Shown: one piece after another, positions 1 to 6,091 of the stretch | Layout: each line of letters opens with the position of its first letter | Numbering within the stretch: the stretch's first letter is position 1 | NCBI GenBank assembly: GCA_007119405.1 | Contig: SKPT01000379.1 | Coordinates: 1 to 6,091, forward strand | Length of the DNA: 6,091 bases | Direction: 5' to 3' | Source of the DNA: Phycisphaeraceae bacterium | GTDB taxonomy: Bacteria; Planctomycetota; Phycisphaerae; Phycisphaerales; Phycisphaeraceae | Program-made: the position numbers and the translations under genes | Notes under the pieces: generated by a model | What the model was told of the DNA's origin: nothing | Seen by the model: the letters and a program-made list of their open reading frames with translations, nothing else | Databases searched by the model: none

Positions 1-1361
1 CGATGAAGCTCAACGCCGCGGCCGAGATGATGCCCATCACCTGGCCCGGGTTCGCCCACCTGCACCCGTACGCCCCGGCCGAGCAGACGCGGGGCTATCA
101 GCAGCTCTTTGATGATCTCAAGCGCTGGCTGGCGGAGATCACGGGGCTCGCGGCCGTGTCGCTCCAGCCCAACGCCGGCTCGCAGGGCGAGTATGCCGGG
201 CTGCTCGCCATCCGCGCCTATCACGAATCGCGCGGCGACACGCAGCGCGACGTCTGCCTGATCCCGACGAGCGCGCATGGCACCAACCCGGCGTCCGCGG
301 TGATTGCGGGCATGCGCGTGGTGCCCGTGCAGTGCGACGACAAGGGCAACGTCGACATCGAAGACCTCCAGCAACGCATCGACGAGCATCGCGACACGGT
401 GGCGGCGCTGATGCTCACATACCCGTCGACGCACGGCGTGTTCGAGGCCCCGGTGCGCGACATCTGCCAGCGTGTGCACGACGCGGGCGGGCAGGTGTAC
501 CTCGACGGGGCGAACCTCAATGCCCAGGTCGGGCTGACCCGGCCGGAGCGCGTGACGGCGGACGTGGTGCATTTGAATCTGCACAAGACGTTCTGCATTC
601 CGCACGGCGGTGGGGGCCCGGGCATGGGCCCGATCGCGGTGGCGGAGCATCTGGCGCCGTTTCTGCCGGGCGACCCGCTCGATCGGCCTGAGGCTCTTGA
701 TGATCGCTACAGCTCCGTGGGCCCCATCGCGGCGGCGGGGTGTGGGAGTCCGGCGATCTTGCCCATCTCCTGGATGTACATCGCCATGATGGGCGAGCCC
801 GGCCTGCGCAAGGCGACGCAGGTCGCCATCCTCAACGCCAACTACATGGCCAAGCGCCTCGAAGGCCACTACGACGTGCTGTACACCGGCCACGGCGGGT
901 GGGTGGCGCACGAGTTCATCATCGACTGCCGGCCGTTCCAGAAGACGGCGGGCGTGACGGTGGACGACATCGCCAAGCGGCTGATCGACTTCGGCTTCCA
1001 CAGCCCGACGATGAGCTTCCCGGTGCCGGGGACGCTGATGATCGAGCCGACCGAGAGCGAGTCGAAGCAGGAGCTGGACCGCTTCTGCGAGGCGCTGATC
1101 GCGATCCGGGAGGAGATCCGGGCCATCGAGCGGGGCGAGCTCGCCGCCGAGGCCAGCGCGTTGCGGCATGCCCCGCACACGGCCGAGGCGGTGACGGCCG
1201 ACGACTGGCCGCACGCCTACAGCCGGCAGGCGGCGGCGTTTCCGCTGGCCTGGGTGCGCCAGGGCAAGTACTGGCCGCCGGTCGGCCGCATCGACCAGGC
1301 CTGGGGCGACCGCAACCTCGCCTGCGCCTGCCCGCCGATGGAGGCGTACTGCGAGCTGTGA
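1..1361 (+). CDS. gcvP: Glycine dehydrogenase (decarboxylating), P-protein of the glycine cleavage system, C-terminal half (5' end outside window)
   Basis: The P-protein decarboxylates glycine with pyridoxal phosphate (PLP) and passes the aminomethyl group to the lipoyl arm of H-protein in the cytoplasm. The frame is open from the left edge, and the first ATG (position 3) is internal: it is the Met of the family's SCT-MKLN motif, so the true start lies upstream. Of the 452 residues after that Met, recognisable blocks are [10 protein letters not shown] (about 90-99), [11 protein letters not shown] (167-177), the PLP-lysine block [17 protein letters not shown] with the Schiff-base Lys at 195 (codon 585-587), [21 protein letters not shown] (335-355, shown here as one conserved region) and the terminal DRNLACACP (436-444). 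The [15 protein letters not shown] opening and the extended C terminus match the one-chain GcvP of the E. coli type better than the separate GcvPB subunit, so a protein of about 950 residues is expected. It stops at a TGA. No other gcv gene is visible downstream. Confidence 0.97.
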   Translation, partial: MKLNAAAEMMPITWPGFAHLHPYAPAEQTRGYQQLFDDLKRWLAEITGLAAVSLQPNAGSQGEYAGLLAIRAYHESRGDTQRDVCLIPTSAHGTNPASAVIAGMRVVPVQCDDKGNVDIEDLQQRIDEHRDTVAALMLTYPSTHGVFEAPVRDICQRVHDAGGQVYLDGANLNAQVGLTRPERVTADVVHLNLHKTFCIPHGGGGPGMGPIAVAEHLAPFLPGDPLDRPEALDDRYSSVGPIAAAGCGSPAILPISWMYIAMMGEPGLRKATQVAILNANYMAKRLEGHYDVLYTGHGGWVAHEFIIDCRPFQKTAGVTVDDIAKRLIDFGFHSPTMSFPVPGTLMIEPTESESKQELDRFCEALIAIREEIRAIERGELAAEASALRHAPHTAEAVTADDWPHAYSRQAAAFPLAWVRQGKYWPPVGRIDQAWGDRNLACACPPMEAYCEL

Positions 1362-1414
1362 CGGCCGGTGTGGGTAACCACGGACAGGCGAAGTCCGGCG
1401 AGCTCGTCAAGGCC

Positions 1415-1434
1415 AACCGGCGCAATTGCCGGTT
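1415..1434 (+). terminator. Possible transcription-end hairpin downstream of gcvP
   Basis: AACCGGC (1415-1421) and GCCGGTT (1428-1434) are a perfect 7-base inverted repeat around a 6-base loop, 54 bases after the gcvP stop codon. A smaller hairpin lies just before it: CGGAC 1381-1385 with GTCCG 1393-1397. No T-run follows, so this is not a classical intrinsic terminator. Both hairpins may simply stabilise the 3' end of the gcvP message. The rest of the 1362-1549 spacer shows no convincing gene. Confidence 0.3.
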
Positions 1435-1513
1435 CCGCCGGGCGTAACGGCGGGGCTGGGCGCGGCCGGCGGGCTGGTTCGCGAAACGGGCTCGCATTCC
1501 GCGGCGATTTTGC

Positions 1514-1519
1514 GACAAT
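1514..1519 (+). promoter_or_regulatory. Weak -10-like box before the PDZ gene
   Basis: GACAAT matches the TATAAT consensus at four of six bases and lies 30 bases before the ATG at 1550, in the only A/T-rich patch of this spacer. No good -35 element is found 17 bases upstream (CTCGCA). The call rests mainly on position. Confidence 0.2.
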
Positions 1520-1549
1520 GGGCGCTGTTGCCTCGATGGAGTCTGCGCC

Positions 1550-2440
1550 ATGAGGATCGGCCCCCGTCTCGCCATCATGCTCGCCGTTGCGTTGGCCCCT
1601 GGTGTCGTCCTGGCCGAGATGGAGCCCGAGGCCCCCGCCGACGTTGACGACCGCGCCGACAGGCTGGTGGCCCGCGTGCCTGCGGGCGAGTCGGACGAGG
1701 CCGTCGACGTCAGCGACGAGCGCTGGCAACGGGTGATGGACAACCTGGCCGACGAGCGGTACGAGGTTCGTCAGCGTCAGACGCGGCAGTTGCTGCGTGA
1801 GGCGGAGCTGGACCTGCGTGCCATCGTGCAGCTTTACCTCCAGGCCGAGCTGGCCGAGCAGCGTCACCGCCTGCGAGCGGTGCTGCGTCACCACGTCCTG
1901 CGTCGCCATCGCGAGCGGAACGAGCCCGGCGGCGACGGGGCGCTGGGGATCTCGCACCGGGGCCTGACGGCCGAGCAGGCGGGGCGGATCGGCCGGCCGG
2001 TCGTCGAGGTGCTGGCGACGATGGCCGGCATGCCCGCGTACGTCGAGCTCGAGCCGGGGGACATGATCATCGGCTTCGACGGCCAGAGCCTCGAGCCCGA
2101 TACCGACGGCGATTCGACCATCCGCCAGCCTCAGGCCGGGCGGCCGGCGGTGCACATTGCGGGCCAGCCGGTCGCACAGAACGTCGCCCACCGCCTCAGC
2201 CAGCTCATCCAGCGCCGCAGTCCGGGCAGCGAGATCGAGCTGACCATCATCCGCGACGGCCGCGAGCAGCGCCTCCGCGTCACGCTCACCGGCAACGACG
2301 CGCTGCGCACGATGTACGACAGCCAGGTCCACCGGCTCCAGGGCGAGTACGCCACCGCCTGGACACGGTTCCGGGACGGCCTCGAGTCGCTGACCGAGCC
2401 CATCCGGCACATCGACCTCGACGTCGAGCCGGGGCAGTAG
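1550..2440 (+). CDS. Exported PDZ-domain protein with N-terminal helical module, no catalytic domain
   Basis: This is a 296-residue protein. The ATG at 1550 has GGAG (1538-1541) eight bases upstream, and the first residues form a signal peptide: a basic start (MRIGPR), a hydrophobic core of about residues 8-21, and a likely cleavage after VLA at about residue 22. An acidic linker follows to about 57. A helical stretch at about 58-120 (RWQRVMDNLADERYEVRQRQTRQLL and onward) resembles the short HEAT-like module, with its 'one unit, changed shape, reset the tail' charged helices, that often precedes PDZ domains in planctomycete proteins. A PDZ-like fold covers about 128-247, with GALGISHRGL as the carboxylate-loop region, the ELEPGDMIIGFDGQSL core, a helix at about 209-222, and the closing strands EIELTIIRDGREQRLRVTL. 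The segment 181-207 is longer than usual between the PDZ strand and helix. No protease triad is present. A periplasmic binding or scaffold role is inferred; the substrate is unknown. Confidence 0.85.
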   Translation: MRIGPRLAIMLAVALAPGVVLAEMEPEAPADVDDRADRLVARVPAGESDEAVDVSDERWQRVMDNLADERYEVRQRQTRQLLREAELDLRAIVQLYLQAELAEQRHRLRAVLRHHVLRRHRERNEPGGDGALGISHRGLTAEQAGRIGRPVVEVLATMAGMPAYVELEPGDMIIGFDGQSLEPDTDGDSTIRQPQAGRPAVHIAGQPVAQNVAHRLSQLIQRRSPGSEIELTIIRDGREQRLRVTLTGNDALRTMYDSQVHRLQGEYATAWTRFRDGLESLTEPIRHIDLDVEPGQ

Positions 2441-2556
2441 GCGGCCGGCCAAGGGTTCTCGCCAGGGCCAGGCCGTGCATTACGCGCGCGCCGCGGCGCC
2501 CGCTCGTCGCTCGTGCGTCCCCCCAGCGGCACCTCCCGGCGCGCCCCCAGGCGGTT

Positions 2557-2612
2557 GCGGCCGCGGTCTGACCTATGATTCAGCGCCCCGGGGGGTGAAG
2601 CGCCGCGGCCGC
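2557..2612 (+). repeat. 10-base inverted repeat around the candidate promoter of the AsmA-like gene
   Basis: GCGGCCGCGG (2557-2566) and CCGCGGCCGC (2603-2612) are perfect reverse complements separated by 36 bases. They flank the -10-like box and the self-complementary CCCCGGGG (2586-2593). In a transcript starting after the -10 box only the right arm would be present, so the repeat would act, if at all, at DNA level. Chance is a serious alternative in such GC-rich sequence. The rest of the 2441-2632 spacer shows no gene. Confidence 0.35.
2574..2579 (+). promoter_or_regulatory. -10-like box before the AsmA-like gene
   Basis: TATGAT matches the TATAAT consensus at five of six bases. It stands out in a very GC-rich spacer, 53 bases before the chosen ATG. 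The nearest -35-like hexamer, TTGCGG (2555-2560), is only 13 bases upstream, which is too close for a standard sigma-70 promoter, so the -35 is weak or absent. If used, it gives a leader of roughly 45 bases. Confidence 0.35.
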
Positions 2613-2620
2613 TGACTGAC

Positions 2621-2625
2621 GGGAG
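2621..2625 (+). promoter_or_regulatory. Shine-Dalgarno sequence that selects the ATG at 2633
   Basis: GGGAG lies 7 bases before the ATG at 2633 but only 4 bases before the adjacent in-frame GTG at 2630. The spacing favours ATG over GTG as the start of the AsmA-like protein. The two choices differ by one residue. Confidence 0.65.
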
Positions 2626-2632
2626 TTGCGTG

Positions 2633-5554
2633 ATGAGTGCCGATTCGACCACGCGTGGCCGGGCCTGGCCGCGCTGGACGCTGATGATCCTCGCGGCGCT
2701 GGTGGTGCTGCTGCTGGTGGCGGTGGCGCTGCTGCCGACGCTGCTGAGCACGCAGGCGGGCAAGCGCGCGATCCTGGCGAACCTCAACGGCCGGATCGCC
2801 GGCAGCGTCGACGCCGAGGCGATGCGCCTGACGTGGTTTCGCGGCCAGTCGGTCACGGAGCTGCGCCTGTTCGACCCGGCGGGGCAACAGGTGCTGCACG
2901 CGCCGCGCGTCGAGGCCCCGGACCTGCGCCTGCTGGGCGTGGCGATGGGCTCGCAGCGCATCGGGCGGGTGCATGTTGACGTGGCCGAGGCACGCTTGAC
3001 GCAGCAGCGCGATGAGCCGACCAATCTCCAGCGTGCCCTGGAGCCGGTCGAGCCGCCCGAGCCCGACGTCGAGCCCGAGCCGATGCGGCTGGACGCCGAC
3101 GCCAACGTGCAGTTGCGCGTCCGCGCCGAGCGTGTCAGCTACGAGGCGCCGGACGTCGAGCCGATCGAACTGACGGACCTGCATGTCAACCTCGACGTGC
3201 TCCGCCTCGACGACATTGCCCTGCGCGTCGAGGGCGAGCTGACCCACGGCCAGCGCACCGGCGGCATCGACATCGACCTGCGCCTGACGGACGCCTTCAC
3301 GGAGGTGGGCGAGCTCCAGCTCGAGGCCGCGCAGCTCGCGGGCCATGCGCGCCTCGACGCTTTCCCGCTGGCGCTGGCCGACGGGCTGATGCGGATGGAC
3401 AACCGCCTGGTGGCGCTGCTGGGCGAGACGCTGGATGCCGACTTCACCGCCGACGGCCGGGTCGATGACCTGACGGCGTCGCTGACGGCCAGGAGCGAGC
3501 GCTTCAGCGCCGAGATGGGCATCGCCAGCGAGCCGGAGGGCCTGCGCGCCCGGCCGGACTCGCGCATGACGCTGGAGCTGACGCCGGCAGCGTTCGCGGC
3601 GCTGGCGGGCGAGGGGCAGGCGCCGGCAGCGCTGCGGCAGGCGGTGACGATCAACGCCGAGCTGCGCGAGCTGTTCATCCCGCGCGTCGGTGTGGAGCTG
3701 GACCTGGCGCGCGCAACGCTGGACGCGGCCGTGACCGTCGACGACGTCGAGCTGGACGTGCCCGAGCACGAGCTGCTGGCGCTGCGCAATGCGCGGCTGT
3801 CGCTGACGAGCCAGGCGCTGGGGTTGCGCATCGAGGGCGAGCTGGTGGGCGATGCCCAGGTCGACGACGTGACCGAGCCGGTGCGGGGGTCGCTGGCCAT
3901 CACCAACGCGATGCTCGAGGCCGAGCCCATGCACGTCGCCGCCGAGCTGACGGACCTTCCGATCGTGCTCGTCGACGCCGTGGCCCAGCAGCAGGGGCGG
4001 CTGGTCGCGCTCGTGGGCGAGACGCTTACGGGGCGCGTCTCGGCGACGCATGAGCATGCCGAGCATCGCATGAGCTTCAACGCCGACGTCGACGCCCCGC
4101 ACCTGACCGGGCCGCTGGTGGGCAGCCTCCAGATGCAGCCTCGCCGGCTGACGGCGCGGACGCCCTCGCCCATGACGCTGACGCTGACGCCCCAGGGCTA
4201 CCGCGCCCTGGTCGGCGACGAGGCCCTGCCGCGCCTGAGCCTGGCCGAGCCGACGCGCGTGGAGCTGAGCCTGCACCAACTGGCGGTGGCGCTGCGCGAC
4301 GAGCCGCTCGAGGACGACGAAGCCCCGGCGATGTTCGCCATGATCGACCCGGGCAGCTTCGAGCTCCGCGCCACGGGCGTCGTCGACGAGCTGCGCGTCG
4401 ATGATGCGCTGACCCGCGGGCGCTATGAGCTGGACCGCTTCAGCATCGACATCCTGGCCGGCGACCTGCGCGAGCTGCTGCGCATCGACGTCGAGGCGAT
4501 CATCAACGAGCTGCTCGAGCCGGTGCGCGGCCAGGCGGGGGCCGACGCCGGCACGCTGCACGCCAGCGCGACGATCGGCGAGCTGTTCAGCGATGCGGGG
4601 CGCTACCAGGGCGACCGCGCCGCCATCGAGGCGGACGCGACGTTGGAGAGCGTGCCGTCATCGCTGCTCGATGCGGTGATGGACCTCGATGGGACGTTGC
4701 GTGCGGCGCTGGGCCCGCGCACGAGTGCGGCGGGGCGGCTGGATCATCGCGGCGGCGTCGGCGGCTCGGCGGAGCTCAGCCTGCGCGCCGACCACGCCAC
4801 GGCCGAGCTGCTGGCCCGGATCGACGAGGCCAACACGCTGCGCCTGCGCGAGGACGCGGTGGCGCGTCTTTTGGTCACGCCCGAGCTCAGCGAGGCGTTG
4901 CTGACGCGGCTGAACCCGTTCATCAACGCCGAGGCCGGCGAGGAGCCGGTGACCTTGACGCTCGCCGCCGACGCGTTTGCCGCGCCGCTGGACGATTTCG
5001 CCTTCGCGAACGTGCAGGCGGCGGGCTGGCTCGACCCCGGCACGCTGCGCCTGGCGCAGACGGACCTGACGCGGCGCATGTTCAACGCCCTGGGCGCGAT
5101 CGGCTTCTCCATCGGCGATCGCTACGACGCGACGTTCTCGCCCATGAGCTTCAGCCTCGCCGGGGGGCAGCTCGCCTATCGCGATTTCAACATGGCCGTC
5201 GACCGCCTGACGCTGCGCTTCCAGGGCGACGTGAACCTGCTCGAGGAGCGCTACAACCTGCGCATGGGCATCCCGGGCAGCGCGCTGGCGCGGATCTATC
5301 GGCCACTGGGCGACGTCATCGCCGCCGACGAGCAGATCGAGCTGCCGATCACCGGCACGTACGACGCCCCGGAGCTGAACACGGGGGCCCTGGCGGGGCA
5401 GATCGCGGACCTCGCCACCCGCGCCGCGGCCCGCGGCGTGCTGGAGCGCGTGCTGCCCGGCCGACGCGACCGCGAGGAACCGGACGACGACGAGCCGGAG
5501 GAGCGCCCGCGCGAGCGCCGCGACCCGCTGCGCGACATCCTGGATCGGTTCTGA
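2633..5554 (+). CDS. AsmA-like envelope protein with N-terminal membrane anchor and three internal repeats
   Basis: This is a 973-residue protein (numbering here counts from the GTG one codon earlier). A short basic N terminus (RGRAWPRW) leads into one membrane helix at about 16-37, so the bulk should sit in the periplasm. Next comes the AsmA-type opening STQAGKRAILANLNGRI followed by DAEAMRLTWFRG, then a Pro/Glu-rich linker (137-150). The body, about 155-820, is three degenerate copies of one unit. Markers are LVALLGETL (260-268), LVALVGETL (458-466) and LRAALGPRT (690-698), then MTLELTP (313-319), MTLTLTP (515-521) and ARLLVTPEL (745-753). The C-terminal part (about 833-917) has the AsmA look: SFSLAGGQLAYRDFNM, a LRFQGDVNL strand, and ELPITGTYDAPELN. 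A charged tail rich in R, D and E closes it. Members of the AsmA/TamB/YhdP group in diderm bacteria are implicated in moving phospholipid between membranes. Such a role is an inference here, and the family call rests on pattern, not on a search. Confidence 0.8.
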   Translation: MSADSTTRGRAWPRWTLMILAALVVLLLVAVALLPTLLSTQAGKRAILANLNGRIAGSVDAEAMRLTWFRGQSVTELRLFDPAGQQVLHAPRVEAPDLRLLGVAMGSQRIGRVHVDVAEARLTQQRDEPTNLQRALEPVEPPEPDVEPEPMRLDADANVQLRVRAERVSYEAPDVEPIELTDLHVNLDVLRLDDIALRVEGELTHGQRTGGIDIDLRLTDAFTEVGELQLEAAQLAGHARLDAFPLALADGLMRMDNRLVALLGETLDADFTADGRVDDLTASLTARSERFSAEMGIASEPEGLRARPDSRMTLELTPAAFAALAGEGQAPAALRQAVTINAELRELFIPRVGVELDLARATLDAAVTVDDVELDVPEHELLALRNARLSLTSQALGLRIEGELVGDAQVDDVTEPVRGSLAITNAMLEAEPMHVAAELTDLPIVLVDAVAQQQGRLVALVGETLTGRVSATHEHAEHRMSFNADVDAPHLTGPLVGSLQMQPRRLTARTPSPMTLTLTPQGYRALVGDEALPRLSLAEPTRVELSLHQLAVALRDEPLEDDEAPAMFAMIDPGSFELRATGVVDELRVDDALTRGRYELDRFSIDILAGDLRELLRIDVEAIINELLEPVRGQAGADAGTLHASATIGELFSDAGRYQGDRAAIEADATLESVPSSLLDAVMDLDGTLRAALGPRTSAAGRLDHRGGVGGSAELSLRADHATAELLARIDEANTLRLREDAVARLLVTPELSEALLTRLNPFINAEAGEEPVTLTLAADAFAAPLDDFAFANVQAAGWLDPGTLRLAQTDLTRRMFNALGAIGFSIGDRYDATFSPMSFSLAGGQLAYRDFNMAVDRLTLRFQGDVNLLEERYNLRMGIPGSALARIYRPLGDVIAADEQIELPITGTYDAPELNTGALAGQIADLATRAAARGVLERVLPGRRDREEPDDDEPEERPRERRDPLRDILDRF

Positions 5555-5604
5555 GGATGGAACCACCGATGCACACGGATGCGGATGAATGTGAAACCGG
5601 GTGC

Positions 5605-5632
5605 CACGGCTTGACCCGAAGGGCAAGCCGTG
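5605..5632. terminator. Strong hairpin between convergent genes, possible two-way terminator
   Basis: CACGGCTTG (5605-5613) pairs perfectly with CAAGCCGTG (5624-5632). After one bulged A (5614), CCC (5615-5617) pairs with GGG (5621-5623) around a GAA loop, giving 12 pairs in all. It lies 50 bases after the AsmA-like stop codon. There is no T-run on either side, so termination is inferred from position and stability only. Confidence 0.4.
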
Positions 5633-5637
5633 CGCCC

Positions 5638-5768
5638 GCCGCTTGCGGCTTCGCGAGGTCGACCGAACCGACATGCCACACCGCCGTGGCAGTGGCGGAC
5701 AAGCCGCCGGTGGCACCGGTGCGCCGTCGATACTGACCATCGGTCGGTTGCGCGAAGCCGCAAGCGGC
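5638..5768. repeat. Internal 18-base perfect inverted repeat with self-palindromic arms
   Basis: GCCGCTTGCGGCTTCGCG (5638-5655) is the exact reverse complement of 5751-5768. Each arm also folds on itself: GCCGC-TT-GCGGC on the left (5638-5649), and AAGCCGC-AA-GCGGCTT on the right (5755-5770, 7-base arms). Between the arms lie further small palindromes, such as CCGGTG-G-CACCGG (5707-5719). This gives a nested set of inverted repeats inside the 5558-5829 element. Confidence 0.65.
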
Positions 5769-5837
5769 TTGTTTCGGTGACCGCCGCCCACCTCCCATCA
5801 CCCTGCATCACCATGCATCGGTGGTTCCACTGGCCGC

Positions 5838-6091
5838 TCACACATGCATCCGCCGCGTATACACCAGCCACTCGAGCATCAGCACCGCCAGCGCCGCGGC
5901 GGCGAACCAGGGCCAGACCTCGCGGCGCACCGGTGAGTCGTCCCGCGCGGCCGTGGCCTGGCCCGTGCCGCCGCTGGCGACGTCCAGCTCCGCGACGGGG
6001 CGGATGTCGCTTTCCACCGCGTTGAGCAGGTTCACCGCCAGGCGGTCGTAAGGCGGCTCGACCTCGCCGCCGCGCGCCCGGTAGAGCCCGA
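5838..6091 (-). CDS. C-terminal end of a BatA-like (von Willebrand factor A-type) membrane protein (5' part outside window)
   Basis: The frame is open from the right edge to a TGA at 5840-5838, giving about 84 visible residues. It reads GLYRARGGEVEPPYDRLAV, then NLLNAVESDIRPVAELDV, a polar Gly/Thr/Ala linker, and REVWPWFAAAALAVLMLEWLVYTRRMHV. The GTG at 6035 is internal to this frame and is not a convincing start. The order 'AVNLL...ESDIRP, then an R-E-W-P-W segment leading into a final membrane helix ending EWLVYTRR' is what I know from the C termini of BatA-type aerotolerance-related VWA membrane proteins, which are frequent in planctomycetes. The single C-terminal helix (about 22 residues) with a short basic cytoplasmic tail supports membrane anchoring. 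The VWA domain itself is not visible, so the family call is inferred. The gene converges on the AsmA-like gene. Confidence 0.65.
   Translation of the reverse strand, partial: GLYRARGGEVEPPYDRLAVNLLNAVESDIRPVAELDVASGGTGQATAARDDSPVRREVWPWFAAAALAVLMLEWLVYTRRMHV

Larger units (their letters stand above)
5558..5829. repeat. 272-base non-coding element bounded by 16-base perfect inverted repeats (MITE-like or palindromic repeat)
   Basis: TGGAACCACCGATGCA (5558-5573) is the exact reverse complement of 5814-5829. After a 4-base mismatch the match resumes for five bases (5578-5582 with 5805-5809), so the arms are about 25 bases with 21 matches. Each arm continues into short repeated words: two tandem CGGATG (5576-5587) on the left, and two CATCACC copies (5796-5802 and 5806-5812) with a 10-base step on the right. 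The element fills nearly all of the spacer between the convergent genes. No convincing ORF lies inside, and no target-site duplication is evident at the edges. Internal hairpins are listed separately. It could be a MITE-like insertion, a dispersed intergenic palindrome, or a two-sided transcription-end structure. Confidence 0.6.

Noticed and set aside
1478..1485. 8-base palindrome TTCGCGAA upstream of the PDZ gene
   Set aside because: Too short to stand apart from chance in this sequence, and not placed at a recognisable promoter element.
1362..1549. Possible riboswitch or glycine-sensing RNA near gcvP
   Set aside because: The spacer is downstream of gcvP and before an unrelated gene. Only two small hairpins are visible, and nothing matches the paired-aptamer layout of glycine riboswitches.
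1368..1553. Small + strand ORF of 61 codons between gcvP and the PDZ gene
   Set aside because: It overlaps the PDZ gene start by a few bases, lacks a convincing ribosome binding site and has an Arg/Gly/Ala-rich composition typical of chance frames.
1217..2452. Minus-strand open frame of 411 codons across gcvP, the spacer and the PDZ gene
   Set aside because: It overlaps two well-supported + strand genes and shows no recognisable domain. It is a GC-driven shadow frame.
2573..4561. Long open frame (662 codons) on the minus strand inside the AsmA-like gene
   Set aside because: Its product is dominated by R, Q, H, L and V in a low-complexity pattern, as expected for the complement of a GC-rich gene. 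The + strand protein has a membrane anchor, repeats and family motifs.
4658..5791. Minus-strand open frame of 377 codons overlapping the AsmA-like gene and the convergent spacer
   Set aside because: Most of it lies antisense to the repeat and C-terminal part of the AsmA-like gene. The product is Arg/Gln-rich without motifs, and the first part would read through the inverted-repeat element.
5630..6025. + strand ORF of 131 codons through the convergent spacer
   Set aside because: It runs across the inverted repeats and antisense to the BatA-like tail. The product is Arg/Pro-rich with no domain.

Overview
This window is strongly GC-rich bacterial chromosome with ordinary housekeeping and envelope genes. 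No phage, CRISPR, rRNA, tRNA or transposase gene is visible. The best guess at the source is a planctomycete, possibly of the Phycisphaerae type. That is an inference from protein style. It rests on a secreted PDZ protein with a short N-terminal helical module that reads like the one common in planctomycete PDZ proteins, a large AsmA-like protein with degenerate internal repeats, and the tail of a BatA-like membrane protein. No phylogenetic marker is present to confirm it.

Layout: positions 1-1361 (+) hold the C-terminal half of the glycine cleavage P-protein, entering from the left. A 188-base spacer with small hairpins follows. Positions 1550-2440 (+) encode a short exported protein with a PDZ domain and no catalytic domain. 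A 192-base GC-rich spacer carries a -10-like box and a good Shine-Dalgarno sequence. Positions 2633-5554 (+) encode a 973-residue AsmA-like envelope protein with one N-terminal membrane anchor, three internal repeats of about 200-230 residues and an AsmA-type C-terminal module. Positions 5838-6091 (-) hold the C-terminal end of a membrane protein resembling the BatA/von Willebrand factor A family, which runs off the right edge.

The three + strand genes share a direction but are separated by spacers of about 190 bases, so they are probably separate transcription units. Nothing suggests that they share a pathway. GcvP acts in cytoplasmic one-carbon metabolism, while the other three are envelope or periplasmic proteins.

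The most unusual structure is the spacer between the convergent AsmA-like and BatA-like genes. A perfect 16-base inverted repeat (5558-5573 and 5814-5829) bounds almost the whole spacer, starting 3 bases after one stop codon and ending 8 bases before the other. Inside are an 18-base perfect inverted repeat whose arms are themselves palindromic, and a separate strong hairpin. This looks like a non-coding palindromic repeat or MITE-like element that may also end transcription in both directions. Whether it is dispersed in the genome cannot be judged from this window alone.
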